Assembly (NCBI GenBank): GCA_902774055.1
Contig: CACYGX010000013.1
Span: 62,001-126,000, forward strand
Length of the DNA: 64,000 nucleotides
Direction of reading: 5' to 3'
Origin: an uncultured Bacteroidales bacterium
Lineage (GTDB): Bacteria > Bacteroidota > Bacteroidia > Bacteroidales > Muribaculaceae
Part shown: one piece after another, positions 17,230-24,732 of the stretch
Numbering within the stretch: the stretch's first letter is position 1
How the letters are laid out: every line of letters starts with the position of its first letter
Notes under the pieces: model-generated
What the model saw: only the letters and a program-made list of their open reading frames with translations
What the model was told of the DNA's origin: nothing
Database searches by the model: none
Program-made: the position numbers and the translations under genes

Positions 17230-18408
17230 TTAGTTGCGACCGAAGAGGTTCTTGATGCCGTCCATGTCGAATGACAGGGTGAAGCGCAGCGTCTGGTCCA
17301 GAGGACTGTTCTGTGCCGTGGCAATCATGTAACTGGCGTCAATCTTGATGACATTGAGCGAGAAACCGGCACCCAGACCGAAGTACTGGCGATTACCGGC
17401 ATACTTGCTCTCGTAGTAGTAACCACCACGCAGGAAGAACTGCTGGTTATAGGCATACTCGGCACCCACCGAATAGGTGATGCGCTTGGCAAAGTTGTCC
17501 TTGAAGCTGTCGAAAATACCCGAGATGCTGGACTTGTTTTTCCAGGCTTGTACAGCGTCGTCATAGGCCAGGTTGTCACCCGCGTAATCCTCGGGGCGAG
17601 GCTTGGCAGGAACCAGAATCTTGTTGGCGTCAACGCCGATGGTCAGGTTGTTGTAGTCGGCTAGCGGGAAGGTGAACGCGGTACCAAGTTTCAGGTTGGC
17701 GGGCAGATAGGCGGGATCGTTGCCCTTATTGTAAGACACCTTGGAACCGATGTTCGAGATGTTGAAACCCAATGACCACTGGCACTCGTTGCGCCCGATA
17801 ATGGGGAAAGTGGTGTAATAACCCGACAAGTCGGCCGAGAATGCCGATGCACTCGTGTTCTCGCCAGTGTTCATCTGGCTGCCGTAGCCCAAGTCACTGT
17901 AGATGTAACGCAGGACAACACCCATGGCGAACTTCTCACTCAGTTTGCGGCTATAGCCCACATCGACAGCCATCTCAAACGGGTTGATGGTTGCCAGCGA
18001 GGGCTCGTCGGGGCTACCGCCAAGGCTGACCTCACCCAGCGAGAAATAGCGCAGCGAGGCGCTGACCGCCTGGTTGTCACCGCTACCAATCTTATAGTAG
18101 CCCGACAGGTTGGCCAGATAGATGTCGTTGACAAGTTTGCGCAGCCAAGGCGTGTAGGAGAGCGATACTCCCGCGGTGCTGTAGGCAAAGGCATACTTCG
18201 ATGGATTCCAGAACTGGGAGTTAACATCGGCCTCGGTGGCGGCACCCAGGTCACCCATCGACGCACCACGAGCGTCAGGAGTGATGCTCAACGAGGTCAC
18301 ACCCGTGGTGACGGGGTTGAACTCGGTATTCTTGATGTCATCCTGAGCCAGGGCAGTTAATGTCGTTGCCATCAATGCGATGGCAAGTATTGATTTTGTC
18401 AGTTTCAT
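17230..18408 (-). CDS. porV: Type IX secretion system outer-membrane protein PorV
   Basis: A 392-residue outer-membrane beta-barrel with signal peptide (MKLTKSILAIALMATTLTAL). The N-terminal 'SLSITPDARGASMGDLGAAT' and 'NSQFWNPSKYAF' are characteristic of the PorV/LptO family, followed by alternating barrel strands and a C-terminal strand. PorV shuttles type IX substrates from the SprA channel to the attachment complex and is related to FadL transporters. Its presence implies a working type IX system elsewhere in the genome. The upstream neighbour, 102 bp away on the same strand, is a secreted amylase, a plausible export client. Confidence 0.92.
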   Translation of the reverse strand: MKLTKSILAIALMATTLTALAQDDIKNTEFNPVTTGVTSLSITPDARGASMGDLGAATEADVNSQFWNPSKYAFAYSTAGVSLSYTPWLRKLVNDIYLANLSGYYKIGSGDNQAVSASLRYFSLGEVSLGGSPDEPSLATINPFEMAVDVGYSRKLSEKFAMGVVLRYIYSDLGYGSQMNTGENTSASAFSADLSGYYTTFPIIGRNECQWSLGFNISNIGSKVSYNKGNDPAYLPANLKLGTAFTFPLADYNNLTIGVDANKILVPAKPRPEDYAGDNLAYDDAVQAWKNKSSISGIFDSFKDNFAKRITYSVGAEYAYNQQFFLRGGYYYESKYAGNRQYFGLGAGFSLNVIKIDASYMIATAQNSPLDQTLRFTLSFDMDGIKNLFGRN

Positions 18409-18510
18409 TCCTTTCTAATTAGAAAAATTGGTTTGTCATTTATCTAATTAACTAAGAAAACCGCTAATTATTGTATTATACCCCTTAAACTTATCCTGCA
18501 TGTGCCCGCA

Positions 18511-20589
18511 TCAAGCGCCCAGCAGGATGTCGATGAGGGCACTGACGTCGGCAATCGTGACGCCTTGATCATGGTTCACATCGGCAGCATCCATGTCGAT
18601 TGCCGATTGGTCTCCGTCGAGCAGATAGTCGATGAGGGCACTCACATCGGCGATGGTCACATCACCGTCCATGTTCACGTCACCTGGCTGGAAATCGTCG
18701 TTCAGGTAGGGCAAATAGGTGTCGGTTACATTGGCCACCTGATATTTGTTGGTCTGTGTCGTCACCTCAAAGAAGGAGGTCTCTCGCACGCCCATGACAT
18801 CAACGGTCTGATGCGAGCCCGCTGTGCTGCCGCCCTGGTTGAACACGAAGTTCACGCTGTACTGGCTGCCCGTGATCGTGAACGTCTTGTAGTAGAATTT
18901 CTCGCCATGGACCATGCGGGTGTCGGTAATCACCTCGCCAGGCCAGTTGCCGCACTGCTGCGCGTTGTTGCTGTCCCAGCAGTAGTAGGTGACGCGAGGC
19001 CAGTTGTTGGGGGCAACAGTCGGGTCCTTGAGGAAGACGGTGATTTCATAGGAGTCATAAACCTCGTTGATCACCGTGTAGTTGCGGGTGATGACGCCCG
19101 TGACCGTGCCGTTAATCAGCAGACCAGCCTTGAGGGTCAGGCAGCGCTCGATGTGGACGCTCGATCCGCTGGTAATGACATGGCCGTTGGTGGCAGTGGG
19201 CTCAGTGCCGTCGAGGGTATAGACGATCTGGGCGCCTGCAGTCTGGCTCACGGCGGTCAGGGTGACATCGAACGGATCTTGACTCACGCCGCTGGGAACG
19301 CTGGCCCAAGCGGTCTCGGTGCTCTTGCTCAGCGCCAGGCGGTAGTTGGTGCCACTGGCCACCAGCACATAGGTCGAAGGAATGGAATAGGTCGTGCTTC
19401 CCATTGCTGCCATCAGGGTGCCGCGTGTGCCTGTGGTGCGCTGCACGTGATAGTTGTTGGCCGAACTGCTGGCCTGTTGGGCCGTGACGCTCGTGTTAGT
19501 GATGCCGGCCAGCTGTCGGGCATAAATCATCTGCTTGATGCTCTCCTTGTAGCTCATCCAGTGCTTGAGGAAGATACATGGCGTGCCAGGCATGGCGAGC
19601 ATGTAGGCATTGGCGGCCTCAACATACTGGTTGAGGGGATCTTGGGGATCGCTGGCGCTGCGGTATTGGGTGTCGTGGTTCTCGACGAAGGTCACCGAGT
19701 AGCGTCGATAATTGGTCTCCATGTTCATGCCTCGGCCCGACAAGTTGGTCCACTTGTTATTGTTGACTGCATCGCGGACCCCATAACGGAATGGAAAGTC
19801 AAAGGCAGCGCTCTGAATGACGCCATTCACCTTGGTGCCGTCAACCCATGATTTGAGGGCACTCACGTTGCCGTCCCAGTACTCGCCCACCGAGTAGGTC
19901 GGGATGATGGTCGAATTATACATGCCAGTGAAACTGGCCGCATAACCCTTGGTCATGTCGTAGCGGAAACCTGCATATTTCAAGTCGTCGAGCAGCATTC
20001 TCAAGTAGGCCTTGACCGTGTTTTGCACGTTGGTGCTGTTATGGTCCAGGTCGCGCAAGCCGCCCCAATCTTCGCCCGTATCGTTATTGGCGCTCAGTGA
20101 CTTGCCGTTGTTGTTCGCCCAGTTGAGCGTCGCGCCACCGTCGTCGTCGCGGCAGATGTCGGTCGATTTGATCTGATAGGTCACGCCCTTATAGGTCTCG
20201 CTGGGGAAGGTGACCCAGTCGTTGATGCTCTTGCGGTGGTTGATGACCACATCGGCGATGGTGCCGATGCCCTTGGCCTGGAAGGCGTTAATCATCGAGC
20301 GCAACTCCGACTCAGAGCCGAACGAGCTGTTGTAGTTGGTGAACCAGTACAGGTCGTCGTAGCCCATCGAGTTATAGCCGCCACAGTTGGCACTCTGTGG
20401 AATCCACACCAGTTTGAAGAACTCGGCCAACTCATTGGCCTGTGACTGGAGATTGGTCCATCTGGAATCATTATATGAGTCCCAGTAGAACCCCTGCAAC
20501 ATCACACCGCTGTAGCCCGATGGCCATCCCTGAGCCATCATTACCACGGGCAGCAAAGCAAGTAATACGATAGTATGAAATCTTTTCAT
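18511..20589 (-). CDS. Secreted GH13 alpha-amylase with starch-binding and dockerin-like modules
   Basis: 692 residues with a signal peptide at 1-19. The catalytic barrel spans ~25-400 and keeps all three acids: nucleophile D211 in 'GFRYDMTKGY', acid/base E236 in 'SVGEYWDG' and D306 in 'FVENHDTQ'; region I is 'ADVVINH'. Then come a chitobiase-C-like domain ('VYTLDGTEPTATNG'), a CBM26-like starch-binding domain ('VTYYCWDSNNAQQCGNWPGE') and a dockerin-like EF-hand pair (GDVNMDGDVTIADVSALIDY, then ADVNHDQGVTIADVSALI). It hydrolyses alpha-1,4-glucans outside the cell. No susC/susD pair is present, so this is not a classical PUL. A TATCTTTGC box lies 35 bp upstream. Confidence 0.93.
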   Translation of the reverse strand: MKRFHTIVLLALLPVVMMAQGWPSGYSGVMLQGFYWDSYNDSRWTNLQSQANELAEFFKLVWIPQSANCGGYNSMGYDDLYWFTNYNSSFGSESELRSMINAFQAKGIGTIADVVINHRKSINDWVTFPSETYKGVTYQIKSTDICRDDDGGATLNWANNNGKSLSANNDTGEDWGGLRDLDHNSTNVQNTVKAYLRMLLDDLKYAGFRYDMTKGYAASFTGMYNSTIIPTYSVGEYWDGNVSALKSWVDGTKVNGVIQSAAFDFPFRYGVRDAVNNNKWTNLSGRGMNMETNYRRYSVTFVENHDTQYRSASDPQDPLNQYVEAANAYMLAMPGTPCIFLKHWMSYKESIKQMIYARQLAGITNTSVTAQQASSSANNYHVQRTTGTRGTLMAAMGSTTYSIPSTYVLVASGTNYRLALSKSTETAWASVPSGVSQDPFDVTLTAVSQTAGAQIVYTLDGTEPTATNGHVITSGSSVHIERCLTLKAGLLINGTVTGVITRNYTVINEVYDSYEITVFLKDPTVAPNNWPRVTYYCWDSNNAQQCGNWPGEVITDTRMVHGEKFYYKTFTITGSQYSVNFVFNQGGSTAGSHQTVDVMGVRETSFFEVTTQTNKYQVANVTDTYLPYLNDDFQPGDVNMDGDVTIADVSALIDYLLDGDQSAIDMDAADVNHDQGVTIADVSALIDILLGA

Positions 20590-20623
20590 ATTCTCATCCT
20601 TTTTAATCTTGGTTAATAACGCC

Positions 20624-20632
20624 GCAAAGATA
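20624..20632 (-). promoter_or_regulatory. -7 box (TATCTTTGC) for the amylase gene
   Basis: Minus-strand TATCTTTGC, 35 bp before the start codon, is an exact match to TAnnTTTGC. Confidence 0.55.
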
Positions 20633-21090
20633 ATACAATTCTAGCAACGCTCAATATGTTGTTTGGCAAATGGCTAAAGTTTATCATAAGTAAACGATAT
20701 TGAAGTTGACCCTGAAAATTTTTTAAAGCGAATTTCGCTAATGAGATGAACTTTTAGCTTGGCGAAACCAATTTCACGAAAGATATTTCACATGGTCCAT
20801 TTCGTATAGCCTCACGTTTTAAAAGGGCTCATGCCATCAGACTAAGAGACAACAGGGTTGGGCTGCTGTCAAAAAGCAAAAAAGCCCTTTTGTGCCATTG
20901 GGTTGCTAATTGCCTAACACACAGACTGTCATCTTCATTTCTTTGCCACCTCTCAACGATGAAAGGGGTGGGGCGGAAGTGTTAATGGTGATTAACAATT
21001 CTTGGGTTTGCGTCCCGTGAGTGAAGATACAACCACGAGAATTGCCCCACCATGCTAAAAATTTTTATAAACGGCGAATTATACGAATTT
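20633..21090. other. Gene-free AT-rich stretch
   Basis: No credible gene is present. It contains degenerate GAATT-element fragments (GCGAATTTCGCTAATG near 20728, GGCGAATTATACGAATTT near 21073) and a weak long-range pair AAAAGGGCT/AGCCCTTTT. The short minus-strand frame across 20982-21170 lacks any protein-like signature and runs through the repeat. Confidence 0.5.
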
Positions 21091-21171
21091 AGCAAATGGG
21101 CATCCGCATCCTTGTTATCAAACAACATAAACAACAACAAAAAACAACATTGATTAATAAAAAAATACAAC
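21091..21171. repeat. ~80-bp direct repeat, copy 1
   Basis: Begins AGCAAATGGGCATCCGCATC and continues through an A/C-rich AACAACATAAACAACAACAA tract to AAATACAAC. The same block recurs at 21203-21291 with a 9-bp length change in the AACAACA tract. Confidence 0.85.
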
Positions 21172-21202
21172 TACGAAGTGATGAAGCACATTAATGGTGG
21201 GA

Positions 21203-21291
21203 AGCAAATGGGCATCCGCATCCTTGTTATCAAACAACATAAACAACAAAACAACAACAAAAAACAACATTGATAAATAAAATATTACAAC
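21203..21291. repeat. ~80-bp direct repeat, copy 2
   Basis: Second copy of the GGCATCCGCATCC plus AACAACA block, 31 bp after copy 1. The difference in AACAAC unit number suggests slippage. Confidence 0.85.
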
Positions 21292-21311
21292 AGCATCGGG
21301 GAATTACTGCC

Positions 21312-21411
21312 GCCCCGATGGGGCTTGAATGGGTGTGTTCTATGGCAGGGGTGTAGCGAGGCAAAGCCGAGCGCAACCCCTGCCTATGATCTGGTCGCCC
21401 CTCATGGGGCT
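21312..21411. repeat. Triple-hairpin GC-rich extragenic element
   Basis: Three stems in 100 bp: the palindrome GCCCCGATGGGGC (21312-21324), a central hairpin GGCAGGGGT (21344-21352) / ACCCCTGCC (21376-21384) with an inner GGCAAAGCC stem, and the palindrome GCCCCTCATGGGGC (21397-21410). It is far more GC-rich than its AT-rich surroundings and sits 30 bp beyond the uvrA-like stop codon. It resembles a REP-type element. Confidence 0.7.
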
Positions 21412-21440
21412 GTTTAGCGACAGTAGTAGTGATGGGTGGG

Positions 21441-23705
21441 TTATTTGAGGTAGTGGGCGGTGATGGATTGGGGGCAGGCCTTCATGGCGCGAGGGGTGCC
21501 GTGGTAGATGATGGTGCCGCCCAGGTCGCCGGCGCCGGGGCCTAGTTCGATGACGTAGTCGGCGGCCTTGATGACGTCGGTGTTGTGCTCGATGACATAG
21601 ACCGTGTTGCCCATATCGACCATCTGCTCGAAGAGGTCGATGAGGTGGCGCACGTCCTTGAGGTGGAGTCCGTCGGTAGGTTCATCAATGACGAAGGTGC
21701 CGCGCTGCCCGCCTGCCTCGATGGGCATCGTGTATTGCTTGAGGCATGAGGCCATCTTGAGTCGCTGGAGCTCGCCTCCGGACAAGGTGCTCAGGGCTTG
21801 GTTCAGGTGCAGGTAGTGCAGGCCGACGTCCATCATGGGTTTGAGTTTTTCCTCGATGCTGGTGCCCTTGAAGAACTCGCTGGCTCGTCGAACGGACAAG
21901 TCCATGACCTCAGCGATGTTCATGCCGTCGAGCGTATATTCCAGTGCTTCACGGCTGTAACGCAGGCCGTGGCAGGCCTCGCATGTCGTCTCGATGTTGT
22001 CCATGAAGGCCATCTCGGCGATAACGACGCCCTTGCCGCCGCACACGGGGCAACCGCCCTTGCCGTTGAAGGTAAAGTACTGCTCTTTGATCTTATGGGC
22101 CTTGGCAAAGCGCTTGCGGATGTCGGGAGCCACGTCCATGTAGGTCGCTGGCGTGGAGCGGAGGCTCACGCCGATGTTTTTCTGGCTGATATACACGACG
22201 TCACCGTGTTCGCGGCGAAAGCATTCCATCAGCGAACTCTTGCCCGAGCCAGCCACTCCCGCGACGACGGCAAAAATGCCCATGGGCAGGTCGATGGAGA
22301 TGTCCTTGAGGTTGTGCAGCGTGGCGTGGCGTAGCGGGAAGGTTTGGTGCACTTCGCGCGGTTGGGGCTTGAAGTCGCCGTGCTGACTCAGCATCTGGCC
22401 CGTGCTGGTGCCGCTGTGCAACAACTGCTGGTAGTTGCCTTCAAAGATGATGCGGCCTCCCTGACTGCCTGGTCCTGGGCCCAAATCGACGATGTGGTCG
22501 GCAATGCCAATCATCTCGCGGTGGTGCTCGACGAGCAGGACGGTGTTGCCCGCGTCGCGCAGGCGCTTGACCGAATGCTTCATCTTCTCGATATCGTGGT
22601 CGTGAAGGCCCGTGCTGGGCTCATCCAGGATGTAGAGCACGTCAGCGAGCGACGAGTTGATGTATTTGGCGATTTTGCAGCGTTGTGCTTCACCGCCCGA
22701 TAGCGTGCCCACGCCGCGGTCCAGACTCAGGTAGCCCAAGCCGATTTCTTCCAGTGCCGTCAATCGGGCGCTGATGGCCTGCTTGATGTCAACAGCGAGA
22801 GGCGAGATGAGCGACTTGACCCACTTGTTAAGGCGGGTGATGGACATGGCACAGGCGTCGGCGATGTTGATGCCATCGATTTTGCACGAGAGGACACGGG
22901 GACTCAATCGGGAACCGCCGCAGTCGGGGCATACGCCCATGTTGAGCATGGGGTTGAGGACGGCGGCGTGCAGCAGGCCTTCTTCGCTGTTGATGATGCT
23001 GCGGTACATGCGTGGGATGATGCCCTCATACTTGGCCGACTTGGGCCAGTTGGCGGGCGGGTTCTTCAGGCGGATCTGCGGACTGTTGAGGAAGAGGTCG
23101 AGTTCCTCGGGTGAGTAGTCGCGGATCTTTTTGTCCAGGTCAAAAAGGCCGCTGTGGGCATAGCGGATCCAGCGCCAGCCGCCCTTGCCGAAGGCGATAT
23201 AGTGAATCGTGTCCTCGTCGTTGAGGCTCTTGTCAAAATCGACGAGTTTGTGGATGTCCAGTTCGCGGATTTCGCCCAGGCCCGAACATCGCGGACAGCT
23301 ACCCTCGGGGTGGTTGAAACTGAACGACTCGGCATAGCCCACAAAGGGCTGGCCTACACGTGAAAACAGCAAGCGCAGCAGCGCGGCGATGTCGGTGTAG
23401 GTCGCCACGGTCGAACGTGAGTTCTGGGCGGGCTTCTTCTGGTCGATGACGATGGCTATGGGCAGATTCTCGATGGCGTCCACATGGGGACGGCCGTACT
23501 TGGGCAGGTACTGCTGCACGAACGACGGGAAGGTGTCGTTCAGTTCCCGCCTCGACTTGGCCGCAATGGTGTCGAGCACGAGCGAACTCTTGCCCGAGCC
23601 TGATACGCCCGTGAACACTGTGATCTGATGCTTGGGAATCTCCAGGGAGACCTCTTTCAAGTTGTTCTCCCTCGCCCCCTTAATAACTATCTTGTCGCCA
23701 TTCAT
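21441..23705 (-). CDS. UvrA-like ABC ATPase (short, UvrA2-type)
   Basis: 754 residues against about 940 for canonical UvrA. Two ABC domains are present: Walker A '[13 protein letters not shown]' and '[13 protein letters not shown]', signatures '[11 protein letters not shown]' and '[11 protein letters not shown]', and Walker B '[13 protein letters not shown]' and '[12 protein letters not shown]'. Zinc-type CxxC pairs occur in 'CPRCSGLGE', 'CPDCGGSRL', 'CPVCGGKG' and 'CEACHGL'. The reduced length suggests the UvrA2 class, which is tied to drug tolerance rather than the UvrB-dependent repair complex; that is an inference. It is transcribed alone, away from the four-helix-bundle gene. Confidence 0.88.
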   Translation of the reverse strand: MNGDKIVIKGARENNLKEVSLEIPKHQITVFTGVSGSGKSSLVLDTIAAKSRRELNDTFPSFVQQYLPKYGRPHVDAIENLPIAIVIDQKKPAQNSRSTVATYTDIAALLRLLFSRVGQPFVGYAESFSFNHPEGSCPRCSGLGEIRELDIHKLVDFDKSLNDEDTIHYIAFGKGGWRWIRYAHSGLFDLDKKIRDYSPEELDLFLNSPQIRLKNPPANWPKSAKYEGIIPRMYRSIINSEEGLLHAAVLNPMLNMGVCPDCGGSRLSPRVLSCKIDGINIADACAMSITRLNKWVKSLISPLAVDIKQAISARLTALEEIGLGYLSLDRGVGTLSGGEAQRCKIAKYINSSLADVLYILDEPSTGLHDHDIEKMKHSVKRLRDAGNTVLLVEHHREMIGIADHIVDLGPGPGSQGGRIIFEGNYQQLLHSGTSTGQMLSQHGDFKPQPREVHQTFPLRHATLHNLKDISIDLPMGIFAVVAGVAGSGKSSLMECFRREHGDVVYISQKNIGVSLRSTPATYMDVAPDIRKRFAKAHKIKEQYFTFNGKGGCPVCGGKGVVIAEMAFMDNIETTCEACHGLRYSREALEYTLDGMNIAEVMDLSVRRASEFFKGTSIEEKLKPMMDVGLHYLHLNQALSTLSGGELQRLKMASCLKQYTMPIEAGGQRGTFVIDEPTDGLHLKDVRHLIDLFEQMVDMGNTVYVIEHNTDVIKAADYVIELGPGAGDLGGTIIYHGTPRAMKACPQSITAHYLK

Positions 23706-23709
23706 GTCT

Positions 23710-23718
23710 GCAAAGGTA
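23710..23718 (-). promoter_or_regulatory. -7 box (TACCTTTGC) for the UvrA-like gene
   Basis: Minus-strand TACCTTTGC begins only 5 bp before the ATG, so the transcript would be nearly leaderless. Confidence 0.45.
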
Positions 23719-23726
23719 ATGATTTT

Positions 23727-23789
23727 CTAGAGGTTCTAGAAAAACTAGACAGGATAGATTATCTGGAAGCTCTTGTTTTTCTTGAAATC
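23727..23789. repeat. Degenerate CTAGANNNN array, 9-bp phase
   Basis: CTAG occurs at 23727, 23736 and 23745, exactly 9 bp apart. In the same phase come decayed units ATAG (23754), CTGG (23763), CTTG (23772) and CTTG (23781). It looks like the eroded outer end of the array at 23833-23895. Confidence 0.75.
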
Positions 23790-23814
23790 GAACTGGATGT
23801 TGTGGTTTTAATAG

Positions 23815-23823
23815 TATCTTTGC
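23815..23823 (+). promoter_or_regulatory. -7 box (TATCTTTGC) for the four-helix-bundle gene
   Basis: An exact TAnnTTTGC match. Transcription would start at about 23830, so the intact CTAGA array becomes the 5' untranslated region. No clear -33 TTTG is seen. Confidence 0.55.
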
Positions 23824-23826
23824 GGG

Positions 23827-23904
23827 ATGGAACTAGATGTTCTAGAGGAACTAGATGTTCTAGATAATCTAGAGGATCTAGATGTTCTAGAGGGATTTTG
23901 TTAA
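23827..23904 (+). CDS. Possible 25-codon leader ORF made of the CTAGA repeat
   Basis: ATG at 23827 opens a frame through the whole repeat array to TAA at 23904. It encodes a leucine every third residue (LDVLEELDVLDNLEDL...). It is in the same frame as the downstream gene, from which two stop codons separate it. It may be a translated leader or only a by-product of a 9-bp repeat that happens to contain no stop in this frame. Confidence 0.25.
   Translation: MELDVLEELDVLDNLEDLDVLEGFC
23833..23895. repeat. CTAGANNNN tandem array, seven units, 9-bp phase
   Basis: CTAGA begins at 23833, 23842, 23851, 23860, 23869, 23878 and 23887 without a break. The four variable bases are TGTT, GGAA, TGTT, TAAT, GGAT, TGTT and GGGA. 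Each unit contains the palindrome CTAG. Confidence 0.95.
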
Positions 23905-23925
23905 AAATAAAACGTCTTGTTTATT

Positions 23926-24606
23926 ATGAGTAATGTTGAGAACTCTAGGCCTGAACGGCAGCTGGAAACGGTCTTGCGTAAACAGACTAACTGGAAGAAC
24001 CTGTGGTTCTACCAGAAAACGGTGGTGCTCTACCAAATGACCTATGTCTTCACAAGGAGATTCCTTGCTCCCTATGGGGATCGCACCGTTGACCAGATGG
24101 TGCAGGCTGCTCGCTCGGGAAAGCAGAATATTGTTGAGGGCTCGGCCGATGGGGTGACCTCGATGGAGATGGAACTGAAGTTGCTCAATGTTGCACGTTC
24201 TAGCATTCAAGAACTCCTGGAGGACTATGAGGATTATCTGCCGGCTCACAAGCTGTCGAAGTGGACTCCACGGCATCCGCGATATGACCAAATGCTGTGC
24301 TATTGCCGTGAGCATAACCACTTGAAGGATTATGAGCCCTATTTCGAGAAATGGTCGGATGAGGAGGCCGCCAACATCGCTATTACGCTTTGCCGCATGG
24401 TGGACAAGATGATGATGACCTACCAGAAGAAAAAAGAAGAGGAGTTCGTCACTGAAGGCGGCATAAAAGAGCGCATGACTGCAGCACGCTTGGGTTATCG
24501 CACCAACCAACGTGAGATGATAGAACGGCTTAACCGGGAAATCGAAGAACTCAAGAGCGAGAACGCGATACTGAAGGAGAAATTGAAAGAGTTGAGGGGA
24601 TTTTAA
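23926..24606 (+). CDS. Four-helix-bundle protein of the 23S rRNA intervening-sequence (S23) family with suffix domain
   Basis: 226 residues from the ATG at 23926; an upstream TTG start is possible but less likely. Residues ~20-130 match the S23 four-helix-bundle family: 'WKNLWFYQKTVVLYQMTYVF', 'MVQAARSGKQNIVEGSADGV', 'MELKLLNVARSSIQELLEDY'. A long extension follows, and the protein ends in a coiled coil 'REMIERLNREIEELKSENAI'. Relatives are encoded inside 23S rRNA insertions and include the Avd subunit of diversity-generating retroelements, which binds nucleic acid. Here the gene is free-standing, with no reverse transcriptase or rRNA nearby, and is flanked on both sides by CTAGANNNN arrays. 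The cellular role is unknown. Confidence 0.85.
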   Translation: MSNVENSRPERQLETVLRKQTNWKNLWFYQKTVVLYQMTYVFTRRFLAPYGDRTVDQMVQAARSGKQNIVEGSADGVTSMEMELKLLNVARSSIQELLEDYEDYLPAHKLSKWTPRHPRYDQMLCYCREHNHLKDYEPYFEKWSDEEAANIAITLCRMVDKMMMTYQKKKEEEFVTEGGIKERMTAARLGYRTNQREMIERLNREIEELKSENAILKEKLKELRGF

Positions 24607-24608
24607 TT

Positions 24609-24680
24609 CTAGATGCTCTAGAGGAACTAGAAACACTAGATGCTCTAGAAGCTCTAGATTATCTAGATTTTCTAGAGGGG
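24609..24680. repeat. CTAGANNNN tandem array, eight units, 9-bp phase
   Basis: CTAGA begins at 24609, 24618, 24627, 24636, 24645, 24654, 24663 and 24672. Variable tetramers are TGCT, GGAA, AACA, TGCT, AGCT, TTAT, TTTT and GGGG. It starts two bases after the stop codon of the four-helix-bundle gene. Confidence 0.95.
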
Positions 24681-24691
24681 TGAGGGTAAAA

Positions 24692-24723
24692 AAATGAGGC
24701 GGGTTGTGGGGCCCGCCTCATTT
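24692..24723 (-). terminator. Intrinsic terminator of the prolyl oligopeptidase gene
   Basis: Stem AAATGAGGCGGG / CCCGCCTCATTT with an 8-nt loop is followed on the minus strand by a run of T. It lies just past the expected stop at 24733 but inside the frameshifted extension, which supports 24733 as the ancestral gene end. Confidence 0.8.
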
Positions 24724-24732
24724 GCTTGGTGT

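Noticed and set aside
18511-20589. Classical starch-utilisation polysaccharide locus
   Set aside because: Apart from the amylase there is no SusC/SusD pair, no further glycoside hydrolase of the set and no hybrid regulator nearby.
20982-21170. 62-codon minus-strand frame in the repeat-rich gap
   Set aside because: It runs through the AACAACA direct repeat, which explains its Phe/Leu-rich composition. It has no homologous look and no promoter.
23727-24680. CTAGA arrays considered as a CRISPR array
   Set aside because: The unit is only 9 bp with 4-bp variable parts, there are no spacers of useful length and no cas genes.
23917-24680. Diversity-generating retroelement
   Set aside because: The four-helix-bundle protein is Avd-like in fold, but there is no reverse transcriptase, template repeat or variable repeat in the window.
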